DNA from: Glossina fuscipes | Taxonomy: Eukaryota; Arthropoda; Insecta; Diptera; Glossinidae | Direction: 5' to 3' | DNA: 64,000 nucleotides | Assembly (NCBI RefSeq): GCF_014805625.2 | Contig: NW_024003472.1 | Location: forward strand, 155,009 to 219,008 | Shown here: positions 43,280-54,600 of the stretch, piece after piece | Position numbering within the stretch: the stretch's first letter is position 1 | Layout of the letters: each line of letters begins with the position of its first letter | Position numbers and translations under genes: made by a program | The notes under the pieces: generated by a model | What the model was told of the DNA's origin: nothing | The model's input: the letters and a program-made list of their open reading frames with translations, nothing else | Database searches by the model: none

Positions 43280-44490
43280 GTTCGTCCCGAACAAGATTGT
43301 TTAGATAGGCAGTCAGTCAGTCCAGGTGTACCACTTTGTATTTGGATTGTTTTCGTATTCAACAGACCACGTCATTTATCCTAGCGATGATTTTGTACGA
43401 ACCTTCCCAGTTAGATCATAGTTTTGGTGACATACCTTTTTTACGTAAAGAATTGTACAATAACACTAAATCCCCTTCCTTAAATCCATCAGCGTTAGCC
43501 CTCAGATCGTATCTTGCTTTCATTCTATCACTTACGATTTGCGCTCTATTTCGAACCTGTCGGTGCATGTTATCCAATATTACCCTTAATCTAGCAACAT
43601 ATTCGGTCTCGATCCTTTGGATATTATGGGGTGTCCCGAATTTCAAATCTGCTGGTAGCCTCAGATTAGATCCGAACAAAATCTGCGCCGAGGGTAGAGC
43701 ACTGGTGTTGTGCACTCCTGTATGCCATTAAAATGATTAGTATGTGTTCATCCCAGTCCTGCTGATTGTCGTCAATCACTTTCCGCAGATGTTTTTGGAG
43801 CTTTCGATTGAACCTTCCGACCATTCCTTCAGACTGAGGATGCAACGAAGTCGTTCTAGTTTTATTAATGCCAAACATTTGGCAAACCTCTTGAAAGATC
43901 GAAAATTCAAAGTTCCTACCTTGGTCTGAATGCAGCTCGATGCGGGCTCCAAACCGGGTAACCCAATTAACGACGAATAGTTTGGCTATTGTCTTTGCTT
44001 CTTGGTTAGCTAAGGGGAATACTTCTGACCATTTACTGAAATAATCAATGACCACCAGTACGTATTTATTTCCTGCATTGCTGGCTGGAAATGGTCCAGC
44101 AATATCCATTGCGATTCTTGCGAAAGGTGCACCCAAGTTATACTGCCGCAAGTGCCCTCGCCACTTAGTTTTCGGGCCTTTAGATTTGCTGCACTGATCG
44201 CAGTTGCGAATCCATGCAGCTACGGAATCCTTGATGCCTACCCAATAGGAATTTTCCTTGGTCTTCTTCACGGTTTTTGCAATGTCAAGATGCCCTCGCT
44301 TGGTCCATTGTGGTATTCCCTTATAATTTCACGAGTTCTCGCTTGTGGGACTACCAGTAATTTCTTAGCCCATGAAGCATCTTCACTATGCCATATGCGC
44401 CACAAGCATCCATCTTCAACGGTGAGGTTTTGCCACTGAGCCCAATACGCCTTCGTAATCGGACTTTCTCTTGAAATCTCTTAATGTTGC
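43280..44490 (-). pseudogene. Integrase remnant of the Ty3/gypsy element
   Basis: A zinc-binding region ends with CDQC near 44,190. The catalytic core is in the open stretch 44,271-43,666 with MDIAGPFP (first Asp) and HSDQGRNFE (second Asp). Where the third catalytic residue sits in this family (GMVERFNR), this copy has GMVGRFNR, so the Glu is replaced by Gly (codon 43,816-43,818). The C-terminal part (43,715-43,416) has PSAQILFGSNLRLPADL and the GDLVLLYNSLRKKGMSPKL region of the GPY/F domain, ending at about 43,290. A frame change separates core and C-terminus. The enzyme would insert the cDNA; here it is dead. Confidence 0.9.
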
Positions 44491-44533
44491 GTTTAAACCT
44501 TCGTCGGCCATTTGAGTTCTCGCATGTCTGCCT

Positions 44534-44990
44534 TCAAAAATCCTCAACGACACCTCCTTTATTCTCGTTCTTTACGCAGTGTTTGCAGTGCGGATCGCAT
44601 GGTCGTCTGTACATAGCGCCGGCATTGCTATGCGATTTGCCGCTCCGGTGGGAAATCGAAAATTGGTAGGTTTGCAATTTTTCAATCCACCTGGCTAGCT
44701 GTCCTGGTTCTTTGAAGTTGAGTAACCATCGCAGAGCAGCATGATCTGTCCTTAGGTGAAATTGTTTCCCATACAGATATTTGTGGAAATGCTTGACAGA
44801 TTGCGTTATTGCCAGCACTTCCCGTCGCGTAACACAATAATTCCTCTCGGATTTGGATAGGCGCTTGCTGTAATAAGCTATTACCTTTCCGTTGCCATCA
44901 ATTTCCTGGACGAGCACGCTGCCTTAGCCTTCTCCGCTTGGATCGGTATCTAGTATAAATTTTTCACCTGGAACTGGATAAGCTAGAATG
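44534..44990 (-). pseudogene. RNase H remnant of the Ty3/gypsy element
   Basis: Open stretch 44,917-44,534: VLVQEIDGNGKVIAYYSKRL, SERNYCVTRREVLAI, HFHKYLYGKQFHLRTDHAAL and WLLNFKEPGQLARWIEKL. Upstream, the first catalytic Asp line (FILDTDPSGEG-like) reads across a stop near 44,930. Domain otherwise of normal length. Removes the RNA strand during reverse transcription in intact elements. Confidence 0.88.
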
Positions 44991-45127
44991 GGTGCTGCGC
45001 ATAACAGCTCTTTTAACTGCGTGAACGCGTGCTCTTGAGACTCCCTCTATATGAAGGGTCGATTTTTCTTCGTAAGATCATGCAGTCCACTAGCAACCGT
45101 GGCAAAACTGGGGACGAATCTGCAGCA

Positions 45128-45440
45128 TTATGTACATAGTGGGAAACTGAGAACTTTGCGCAAATTATTTGGTCGTGGCCATTCTTTTACTGCGCTGATT
45201 CTATCTTCATACGTATCAATTCCAGTTGTGGACACCTTGCGCCCAAGATATGTTACTTCCTTCCCAAAGAACATACATTTTCCGATACTCGGAATTCTAC
45301 TAGGCCGTTGCCGAATCGGATCAGCTCCTGCAGTGTTGATTATATGCTTCACTGCATGAGTACGACCACCCGAATTTGCAACGCCGGCAAAGATTTTCCA
45401 GCAAAAACTTTTCGGGATATTTCTTCTGCTGCTCATCTAG
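45128..45440 (-). pseudogene. RT remnant with its catalytic core deleted
   Basis: Starts with the RT entry motif (HIINTAGADPIRQRPSRIP), then jumps directly to GKCMFFGKEVTYLGRKVSTT, which in intact relatives lies after the palm domain. Everything in between, including the YxDD motif, is gone (deletion point near 45,290-45,300). The end (VKEWPRPNNLRKVLSF) continues toward the connection domain in another frame. Confidence 0.85.
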
Positions 45441-45550
45441 ACCGCTAATCTATATTTTTATGAGAATTTCAGCCTCTGGGGATATCTTTGAGCATGTTTT
45501 TGAAGTTTCGGCTTGACAATTTACCACATATTCGGCTTTTTGGCACTGGC

Positions 45551-46140
45551 CTACGCCCCCCTTTGCGAATTATTGTTGTAACGTTGTACCTGTACTGGTA
45601 TTAAATTGTTGACTGGTGATACAACCTCTTTTCCAATGATGATGTTGGCTTTCGTATATTCTTTACTCGCTTCGACAACCCATATCTTGTTAAACCTTAG
45701 CTCCTCGGTAGCCGCGGCCCACACTATTGCTTCGGAGTTTGGAGGGAGCTTCTGTTGTCGTTGTACTACAACTTGTAACACTTCGGCTTGTCTGTCGTAT
45801 CCTACAGTCAACGGCAAATTCACATTAGCGTATTGTAACACTTGCCTTCTCATATCCAGTATGAAGCCATATTTTTCCTTAAAATCCATATCCAATATTA
45901 CCTCGTCCATTATATCTGGTACCAGAAATTCATACTTCATCGAAACATCGCTAACCGAAATGTATCTCATAAATTTTTCCTTAATACCAGCTTCCTCACT
46001 TGTTGCCATTCGAAACAGTGCTCCAACTAATGGGTCGAATTTTTCTTTGACTATTGTACTGTTGATAATGGAATGAGAAGTACCAGTGTCCAACGTGATA
46101 ATGTGGTTACAGCTTTGGATCTTCCCATCGATTTCTCTTT
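45551..46140 (-). pseudogene. Protease region of the Ty3/gypsy element
   Basis: Open stretch 46,093-45,551 begins with the aspartic protease active site DTGTSHSIIN. It continues with YEFLVPDIMDEVILDMDF, where retroelement proteases have the flap and the hydrophobic-hydrophobic-Gly motif, here with Asp for Gly, then a linker toward RT. The open frame is the longest in this element, but it has no intact gag upstream and no RT downstream in frame. Confidence 0.85.
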
Positions 46141-46209
46141 GCTTGAGTATTAATGACCCTAGGGGTACTAAATTTCTGAGTAAGCCGTTGCCCCGCTGTG
46201 CTGACTCTT

Positions 46210-47340
46210 TTTAGTTTAACGTCTGTTTGTTAGACATTTTGCTGGCACCTTCACTAAAATTCCGTGTAGGTGATGTGGAGTGTGTTCTTTTGTGCTTTGA
46301 TCGGCATTCCGATGCAAAATGACCAGGTTTTTGGCTGACATAACAACGGCGTGTTTTTGAAGCCGGCATTTGCTTATTTTCGCGCACGACTTGTCGAAGC
46401 GCCGCGCAGACCACATCCAAATTATCGTTCCCGCTGGTAACTTCTGTGCGTCTCACCTCCATGCTTGGTGTCCACAGCATACTAGCTGCTTCTTGTGTAA
46501 GCGCGAAGCCAAGAGTTTCCGTAAACGTCGTTTTCGGTGAAGTTCAAACAGCTCTTTGTCCGCGTCGCGCAGTGCTTTACCATAGGCATCGATTTTCAAT
46601 CGTTCCAGCACGTCGTTGGGCACACCGATATAAGCGAAATTGGCCAGGCGTTCGATTTCGGTAGCGTAATCTTAAATCCTTTCGTTCAGCTTCTGGCAGC
46701 GCGAAGACAACTCTAGGTGACTTACCTCCTTTACATGTTTGCTATCGTATTTCTTTTCCAATTCATCCATAATCGCAGCGAATTCCATCCTTTTCCCTTC
46801 CGGGATTATCTGGATAATCTCCGCTGCTGCTCGTCTCAAGGAGGTTTTTAAGACGATCGCTTTATCATCGTCATCCCACATATTTTTTGCTGCAACAACA
46901 CCAAATTGTAGCTTGAATGATTTAAAATAAATGATGCCGTCAAATAGGGGTGTTTTTACTTTGATAGAGCTGATGGTTACGTCATTATTTTGTAGCTTAA
47001 CCACTTCTTTTTTTAAGGCTTTTACTTCACTTTTCACTTGTTCTTGCTAGGCATTTATTCTCGCATGCAACTGGCCTATCGCATTATCAACTTTTTCTTT
47101 CAGTACATTAACTTTGCCTTCGAAGTGCTAGTACGTTTCGCCTATATGTGTTCGCAGGATAAGTTGATTTTTCTGAATTTGTTGTCGTCAGTTTTTGATT
47201 CTATTTGTTGCATTTGTCTTTGCATTTGTTGTTGCATTTGTTGTTGCACTTGCTGCATAAACTGCAAAACAACGGCGTTTGATATACCATCATCTTCGCC
47301 TTTTTTTCCGTGTGTTTTTCCCCTGTAGTAGCTCCATTTT
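46210..47340 (-). pseudogene. gag: gag remnant of the Ty3/gypsy element
   Basis: Begins near 47,340 with a Gln-rich helical stretch (QQVQQQMQQQMQRQMQQIE, about 47,250-47,195). The capsid-like part is open at 47,037-46,672 (TPLFDGIIYFKSFKLQF, ending KYDSKHVKEVSHLELSSRCQKL), then a stop and a further capsid part. The nucleocapsid zinc knuckle (46,345-46,290) reads CYVSQKPGHFASEC: the second Cys of the CCHC set is Ser (codon 46,334-46,336). Several frames, so not translatable. Confidence 0.85.
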
Positions 47341-47568
47341 CTGTTCCTCCCAAGTTGTTGGCGCTCTCCGTTCCCTCGATTTTATATTCGAATTCAAGTA
47401 TGCACAGGTCCCTTCCCTCTTTTTCTAGATGTTCGACTAGTCTTTAGTTTAATTCAGCTTTGCTACCGACTGTACGAAGGTTTCTTTTTCCCTGCTTCTG
47501 TTTCATCTGATCGACTTTGAGTTCTTCTAATTTCACCCTTTCTCAACGATCTGACTTCTGACGGCAGC

Positions 47569-47955
47569 TGTTATAGAATTCGCTTTTCTAAGATACAGTC
47601 CGTATTATTGGATCGTGGAAATTCATTTTAAAGTTCTTTTATTTGCAATTACGTTCCTTAACAGTAGAATTATTTACCTTTTATTTTTGGCAATACTTTC
47701 GACTGCTTAACTCGAAATCCTTTTTCTACTAACTCTCCCTTCCAAAAATATTCTATTTATATTTAATTTTTCCATCATATTACTTGTAGCTAATTTTATA
47801 CCTTCATTTTTAATTCGTTAACCTGCTTTTCTTGAATTCGTTTTCCTCGGCCGGCAGGTGCATAATGCGCTGCGAATGTCCATTTAGTTTTTGCCTCTTT
47901 AGGGATTTTATTATTTAGCTGGAATGAACAGGATTTCGGAAAAATATAAAAATAT
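47569..47955 (-). repeat. 5' LTR
   Basis: On the minus strand it ends GCGAATTCTATAACA at 47,569. It contains AATAAAAGAACTTTAAA near 47,630-47,650 and the shared AAGCAGTCGAAAGTATTGCC near 47,692-47,711, matching the solo LTRs. The first bases are altered (TTTCCGAAATCC instead of TGTTACGGAAATCC). It carries only one unit of the U3 duplication present twice in the 3' LTR. Confidence 0.85.
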
Positions 47956-48105
47956 ATTATATATAAATATATAAAAATATATAAAAATATATTATATATA
48001 TTAAAACGTCCGCGTTTATAGGTCTAGGAGTTTTCTGTCTGCCTGGTTTTACCTTCCTCTTTCCCTTCCCCTTTCCTTCCTCTTCTTCCCTTCCTCTAAG
48101 AGCAA
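47946..48105. repeat. AT microsatellite followed by a pyrimidine-rich tract
   Basis: (ATATAAAA)-type repeats at 47,946-48,003 directly abut the outer end of the 5' LTR. A CT-rich stretch (TTCCCTTCCCCTTTCC) lies at about 48,045-48,100. Confidence 0.85.
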
Positions 48106-48979
48106 TATTTCACACAATAACGGAGTCCCGTTAGCAGTTATTTTCTATTTATAATTCTCTCCATATAATGTAAATTACAGATAGTAAATATAAGAAGAGG
48201 GAAGCAACGTACATAGTTCGTCTGTATTTTTGTGTACGCTATTGGTATGAGTACTTTTTGATTACACATATTGATTAAGAATCTGAAAACATAAAGACGT
48301 TAAATGACAAACGAAGGCAAAATTCAAAATTAACAAAAGAGCTTTGATGAGTTCTGATATAACAGCCAATAAAATACGTGCTGGTAAAACGCTCAACAAG
48401 GTAAGTGCTAGTAAAACACTAAAAAAAACAGATGAAATTCAACACGAATTCCGTTTAAGACACTCTTTGTAAAAACATTTAGTTTCTTTATCAAAAGAAT
48501 AAATATCAATTTAAAAAATAAAAAACCACATCCAAGCAAACAAAAACATATATGTGAAATTATTAACTTATGTTAATTGAAATAAGGAATAATACTATAT
48601 TAACGAGTGTTGTTTTTCGTTTTATAACTTTTGTATGTTGTAAAAGTCGCAATCATATTTAACATCATGGAATCTTAACGTTATTTAAAAAAAAAAAAAA
48701 AGAAGAAAGAAACCGTGGCGAAGAAATAGTTAGTTAAATGATGAAGTGACAGTGATACATAAGTGCCATGGATGAATATACATATACGCATGCCTTATGA
48801 GGAACCCCATCATAACATATGAAGAAGCCTTTCTGTCAAGACGATGATGTGTAAGTGTTATACTCCTGTCTAGCGCCAGGGTATAACATATAAACTCTAA
48901 TTGAACCGATATGACGGAGTTGTTTAAATAGCCTCCTTTGTTATTGCGGATAATACATAAATACGTAATATGTAAATTA
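48106..48979. other. Unassigned AT-rich region
   Basis: No recognised motif; poly-A runs near 48,420 and 48,685. Confidence 0.4.
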
Positions 48980-50800
48980 GAGATATGACAAGTTTTAAAC
49001 GGAGCCGGGAGTGTAATTCGTCAATCTGCCAATCACGCCACCAAAAACGACGGATGATGGCTACTTTCAGGTGAAACAAAGTAATAAGTTCGAGATAACG
49101 ATATACTAGTATCCCAGTAAAAAACGAAGTCAGGCAGCTCATTGCAAATATTTCTAAGCTGGAAAAAAGCTAATCCAGGTACAACAATGAAAATCTCTCC
49201 GTAAATTAATTGATATTGTTACGGAAATCCCAAATCTAGTCATTTTCTACAACCAAATGTACATTCGCGAGGCGTCATGCAGCTGCAGACCGATGAAAGC
49301 GATTAGCGGAAAAGCAGACAGGTAAAAGCAAAGTGTATATTCGCAAACGCTTCATGCAGCGTCAGGCCGATGAAAACGGTTACCAACAAAAGCAGGTTAA
49401 CGAATTAAAAACCAAGTCATAAAATTAGGTGCTAATAATATGATTGCAAAAATGTATATAAATAGAATAATTGTGAACGACAACAGAGTAAAAAAAGAAT
49501 ATTTGACTTAAGCAGTCGAAAGTATTGCCAAAAATAATTTGTAAATAATCCTACATTAAAAGAAATATAATTGTAAATAAAAGAACTTTGAAGTGTATTT
49601 CTCTTGATCAAAATATCTGCGATCTAGTGATACGGACTGTATCTTAGTAAAAAGCGAATTTCGTAACAATATGAAAATAAAATATAACATCCAAAGTCGT
49701 CGTTGAAAACCCACGAAACATAGCGCAGATTAAAATTATCCAACACTACGAAATTATCACTAATTGAGGCTTGAGACGACAAGTAACATTATTGATCAAA
49801 GACAGCTTGTCTAAGTAAAACTCAATATCAAACACGGCAGCAATATAAGAGCATGTTATATGCATTTAAGGTACGCAATTTTATTTCAATGCATACAAGC
49901 TCAATTGATGTAGATGCAGAAGTATAAAACACAAGCGGAGGTAAGCAATGATTAACCGCAATTAACACTCCCCCACTAGTTTTGCGCACTCTACCGCACC
50001 TAAAAATCTCAAAATTGGAGCAAAAAATCAAAGATTGCCTGCTTAAGCCAGGTTTCTGTAAATGCTACAACAACATAATCAGAATTAACGGAATTTACAA
50101 AATATTGTATAATTTCGAATTAATACCACGGACATTTTGATACAGTACTTTCAACAGTGGCAAGCAATTTTCCAGCTTTTTTTTGCTGAACCAATTGCTC
50201 CAACATCACCGGAGCAATATTGTTTTAACGGCGTATAAATTCGTTAATAAAAATGCCCTGGGGCCAAAGTTTTACAGACAGAGTGCGTTCAAATAAACCT
50301 ACCGGAGCATTAATTTTAAAAGAACCAATATCTCTCTGACCGGTGGATGTTAATTTATAAATAACGAATCTCTGCACATCTTTACCAGACAATCGCTTGC
50401 TTGGGAGAACCAACATATCCAAATCAACGATGTGTTTGGTAGCAGATCAAAGGTAGACCCGTAGTCACTCATCAGTTCATTGGTACTTAAGACGAGTATA
50501 GAAGTAGCAGAAAAAGAAGAAGAATTTCTTATTTAAGAAACTTAGAGTGGCTAGAACATTCCTCATTGCTGAGAATCCAGTTTTCAACTGTTCAAGTAAT
50601 TTGTAAACAGCGACGTTTAGTTTTCTACATTTAGGAAAAAACCCTCGCAATACTTTCGTCGGATCAGCAATCATCATCTCCTTGCTGTTAAAATTAGTAC
50701 ATTTAGTATGGCCAAATCGCTCACAAAGCCAACAAATAATAAAGTGATCGCTGCTGGGACCAGATTTAACTATACATTTCTCAAACAAAGACTCCGTTAT
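48980..50800 (-). mobile_element. LINE copy I, older subfamily, interrupted by a solo LTR
   Basis: On the minus strand, ORF1 runs from about 50,788. The PHD-like region has FIICWLCERFGHTKCTNF, followed by a helical LEQLKTGFSAMRNVL segment (to about 50,540). An RRM-like part with GSFKINAPVGLFERTL and WPQGIFINEFIRR ends at 50,225 with a stop. The endonuclease start YQNVRGINSKL is near 50,135, then AFTETWLKQ (50,070), GGVLIAVN (49,975) and a damaged GDFN line near 49,710. The solo LTR (49,217-49,668) interrupts it; beyond the LTR a late endonuclease segment with SHHPSFLV is near 49,050. The junction lacks the A-AAA-AAC heptamer, so this is a separate subfamily from A, B and C. Confidence 0.75.
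49217..49668 (+). mobile_element. Solo LTR inserted into LINE I, ATAT target duplication
   Basis: Begins TGTTACGGAAATCCC and ends TTCGTAACA, with 7-bp inverted ends TGTTACG/CGTAACA. Flanked by ATAT at 49,213-49,216 and 49,669-49,672. TATATAAATA at 49,455-49,464 and AATAAA at 49,576-49,581. Nearly identical to the solo LTR at 14.8 kb, with differences concentrated in the U3 duplication. Ends are better kept than in the first copy. Confidence 0.95.
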
Positions 50801-52849
50801 ATTAAAGATCTAGATTTTCCTTTAGATTTTTTAGTACATATACAAGTAAACGAAAATGCACTATTATGCAACAGGCGTGCAAATTGCGATTAGTAAAAGC
50901 CCAAAAAACAGCGGATTATCAGATTAAATGTCCGAAGATCTTTAAAAATTATTGTAGATTTATATAATTACAGTTATTGTTGATGTCAATATTGGTGTAA
51001 GCGCCAGAGCTATAAATTAGCATTATATTGTTTGTAAGTTAACGTTTGATTAAACCACAACACGCTTGATGGTTTTTAGCATCGAGTTGCAAAATAACTC
51101 TAATCAACAACGAATTAAATATAAACACACTTTTTTAAAGATAATCCTACGTAATAACGTTTAACGAGGAGCAAAACATAATCGAGCTGCAGTAGAGTTT
51201 CCAGATATCATCTATATAAACAAGCAAATGCACAAAAAATATAATTTCTAGTACTTTGTTCGCTGAACATTTTCGATTTTTCTAAATATCGTATGCCATA
51301 TCTCATATTCAATTCAGTTTGTTTCATCTTTTGCAGCAAAACTTAACGTGTTCATGTTTAGATTACAATGGAATATTCCTTTTTCTATGTCATCTTACAT
51401 CATATTATATTAACGATTTTTTCGCACGTTGCTCATATTTCCGTTAGCTGCATATGTGTTCCTCATTGTTCATAAATTTTCTTTATCATTATTAAAAACT
51501 AATACGAATCGGCGTTTTGTTAAAAATTTGAAACTATAACATATTACATAATGATATTACTTTTCAATTAAAAAATTTATAGAAATAAATAATTAATTTT
51601 TCTCTTCCTTGTTCATATCTCTGCTTGCGTTACAATTTGTTGGTTCGATTTGTTTTAACTTTCTTTCTTATTTGTCTAAGGGAAATTAAGACTGGCTTGA
51701 TATTTGCGTTTACATTGTTACGTTCATAATTATATGTAAGAGGGAAATGCGTTTAAAAGTTTTTATGGACACATATTTACAAATGAGGCTCCGCATGTTT
51801 CGACAAAGTAACTATGGTTAATAATTAATTAAGTTCTATATATATATAAAAAGAAACGTGATCGAATAACAACAAACAGAACTAGAAAAGTATTTTTAAT
51901 TACAATATTTTGTTGTAAGTGCAACACTTCGTTTGCTTTTACAATTTATCAGATATATTTCATTATTACTTAACTTTTTTTTTTTTATAAATTGGTTCCA
52001 GGTATTCTTTACATTGCTATTATCGAAGATGTGTTTTTTTAAGGTTTGAAAGCTACACATTCGGTTGAGGAAATTTTTATAAGGATTTAATTTTTAAAAT
52101 AGGCTTGCATTGATTATAAATATTTTTAAATGTATTTATTAAGTTTTCTTTTTTTTTGTACAAAGAGACATATAAACCTACAAGTTAACTAAAACTACTG
52201 TTATATACTCTTAGACATTTAGTTTGATGGCCCGTCCGTTGCCTTGTCCACCCGGAACGGCGTTTTTAAGGTAACAGCATACGTGTGCACTCTTACCTTA
52301 TAGACCCTCGGAACGTAAGGAAACCTCAGATTTATGGATTCTTAGTTTATTCGCAGCCCAAAAGAACATCGTAGCCCTACAGGAACTTATCTAGTTGGCT
52401 GCTGAGCTCGATAATGTGCATATTACAAGTTAAACGCGACAAGTTCGAGGAGCACGAAATGGTCAAGTTCCGTTAAGTAAGAATTACTTTGGTAGCTCCA
52501 ATTGTCAACTGTCGTGGCTGTCCACTAGCTAGGTTGGTTATTTTTCTTTCTCTCTTCGTAACAAAATAAATGGATCCTCGCCAACTTTCGAGCGATAATT
52601 ATCGTAAGACGATTATCCTATAAACCCTAAGTAAGATTTCGAAAATAATACTAGCGTAAACTCAGGTATAATCTTGTTAAATCCTGTCAGCAAGTAAAAC
52701 TACACATTGTAAATAAATACAAGAAAATCCTTTTAATTTTATCAATAGATTTCTTGAAACAAGCCGATGGACAGCCGCATGCATAGCCCAGCTATATACT
52801 TTTTTGCCTACATTACGCAGGAAAGTCAGGCTTAGATTCCATTCAAGAA
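50801..52849. other. About 2 kb of unassigned AT-rich sequence
   Basis: No recognised coding or repeat feature. A GC-richer piece at about 52,220-52,480 stands out in composition but has no motif I know. Confidence 0.4.
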
Positions 52850-54600
52850 AATTTCGATTAATTTAAAAGACAAATGTTGGTTTAATTAGACTTGTGAATA
52901 TGCAGTCAGGTACAGAGAAGACGCTTTTAAAGTTTGCCGCCTTCACCCAAACGACCAAAGTAATCGACTTCGCAAAAAAATAAGCATACATAAAACCAGG
53001 TTCTACATCGCGAAAAAGCTGTGCATGAATAACAAACACGTCCTCATGTTTTTGCCGGTCCAAAAAGCAACAACCAAAAAATGTCCTACCGCTTGGTAAG
53101 GCTACTGTGTGGGGTGCAATGTTTGCTTCGAACTCCCATAAATTTTTACCACATAGCGATCAATTACCGCTGCTGCTCGAAAGACTAACATTTTTAATGC
53201 CTATCTTATTCTTTCGAACCAGAGCCACTAAAATGGTCCATGCTAGTCTCAATATTTGAAAAAATCCTGGGCCAAACGGCCACAACCATAGTCCTAAAAA
53301 AGTGTGCAGCCGCACTTGGCAAATCATTACGCAACGTGTTCAGAAAATGCTCTCACGCTGTCCTTTTTGTCACTGCCCAATGCCAATGCCTAAACAGTAC
53401 TCAAGAGAAGTAACCCCACGCAACTTGCTAATTACCGCTAAATTGCAGTCTGTTCTGTAATCGTAATAAAACCTTGGAAACTATGGTCAATTACCACCTG
53501 GTAAGATATCTAGAAAGTAATAATACCATTTGAGATAAGGAAGGTGACATTTGCCACGTATGCTTATATGCCATTTCGGAAGAAGTTAGGTTGCTGCACT
53601 GTATGTCTCACTCGCACTCGATATAGTACGGCATGATGCTCTTGTCCCAAACTAATTGTGATTGCTGTCGATGAGAATTTCACTCAATTTATGTGGAGTC
53701 CTCTGAATAACTGTTCGATACAAATTGTAATCGACAGATTTACCCCAAAGAAATCCCACATAACTGGAGGGATACTGGAAGGCTCTGCACTTTCTCCTTC
53801 ATTCTTTCTGGTGTTCATCAGCAATCATCTCTGCGAGACAGACGACAACATTATTTGTTCTCAGACGACAGCAAACTGTCACTCATTCTCATACACGAGC
53901 ACAGCTGCAAACGCTGCATGATGAATGACACAATAACGCGTGACCTCATAAAAGTAACAGGGTAGAGTAGGGCCAAACTAATAGAATCCACTATAATGCC
54001 ACCAAAACACAGTTCTCTCTTTTAGGGTATAAAATGACCTCCGCTTTGGTGGTGTCAATGTAGAAGAAACGCAATCCTTGGGATTCCGGGTATGAGAATG
54101 CAAAATGATGTTCTTTGGACAAAACATAGATTCGGGGCGTCGAAAGATGCAGTCAAGGCGCTAGGTTTTTTAAAGCGATGTACAAAATGTTTCACTCTCA
54201 TGTTCGTATTATTTAAACATGCTAGCAAAATTATAACGTGACCCGCGAGCATCGGCGTAATTTGGACGTTGTAGTGCTCATGTATAGTTACATGCACGAT
54301 AAGTATTTTACAGCGATGAAAGAGATTTGTCCACCAACTAAGTCCTTTGACAGGATGACATGACGTTCTCAGCGTTCCCACTCACTCACCCTTTATACTA
54401 TACGAAACATTGGCGCAATTAGTCATTCTTAAATTCTGCGCGTTTTTGGAGTAATCTACCAGCGGGATTTTTTGAATCGAATCCAGCCACGCTAATACGA
54501 AACTATCATTTTATATAAAGGAAGAATACCACCGCAATGCTTAAGTGGAAAAACAATACTGCGTTTTTTACGAGTCAATTTGTTTCTATTCCAAAATGGC
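52850..54600 (+). mobile_element. LINE of a second type, RT remnant
   Basis: Readable RT parts in several frames: LKKCAAALGKSLRNVFRKC near 53,300-53,350, then YRxIAVCSVIVKTLETMVNYHL and RYLESNNTI (53,440-53,530), where the Tyr-Arg-Pro-Ile motif is damaged. An open stretch (53,658-53,921) has FMWSPLNNCSIQIVIDRFTP, then TGGILEGSALSPSFFLVFI, corresponding to GVPQGSVLSP-type RT. The FADD line is lost, with NCHSFSYTST just after its place. A C-terminal part lies at about 54,060-54,500 (QSLGFR near 54,072 and KALGFLKR-like). Wording differs clearly from the main LINE family, so a different clade. Heavily mutated. Confidence 0.7.

Larger units (their letters stand above)
42960..47955 (-). mobile_element. 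Ty3/gypsy LTR retrotransposon with both LTRs, defective
   Basis: Read from high to low coordinates: 5' LTR (47,955-47,569), gag (about 47,340-46,210), protease (46,140-45,551), RT remnant (45,440-45,128), RNase H (44,990-44,534), integrase (44,490-43,280), polypurine tract (43,270-43,261), 3' LTR (43,260 to about 42,960). Gene order RT-RNase H-integrase is that of Ty3/gypsy. No env follows integrase. Stops and shifts in all parts, deletion of the RT catalytic core and loss of catalytic residues make it inactive. Clade within Ty3/gypsy not settled. Confidence 0.93.

Noticed and set aside
45606..46076. 156-codon plus-strand frame
   Set aside because: Opposite-strand shadow of the Ty3/gypsy protease region.
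50708..50893. 61-codon plus-strand frame
   Set aside because: Antisense shadow of the LINE I ORF1 PHD-like region.
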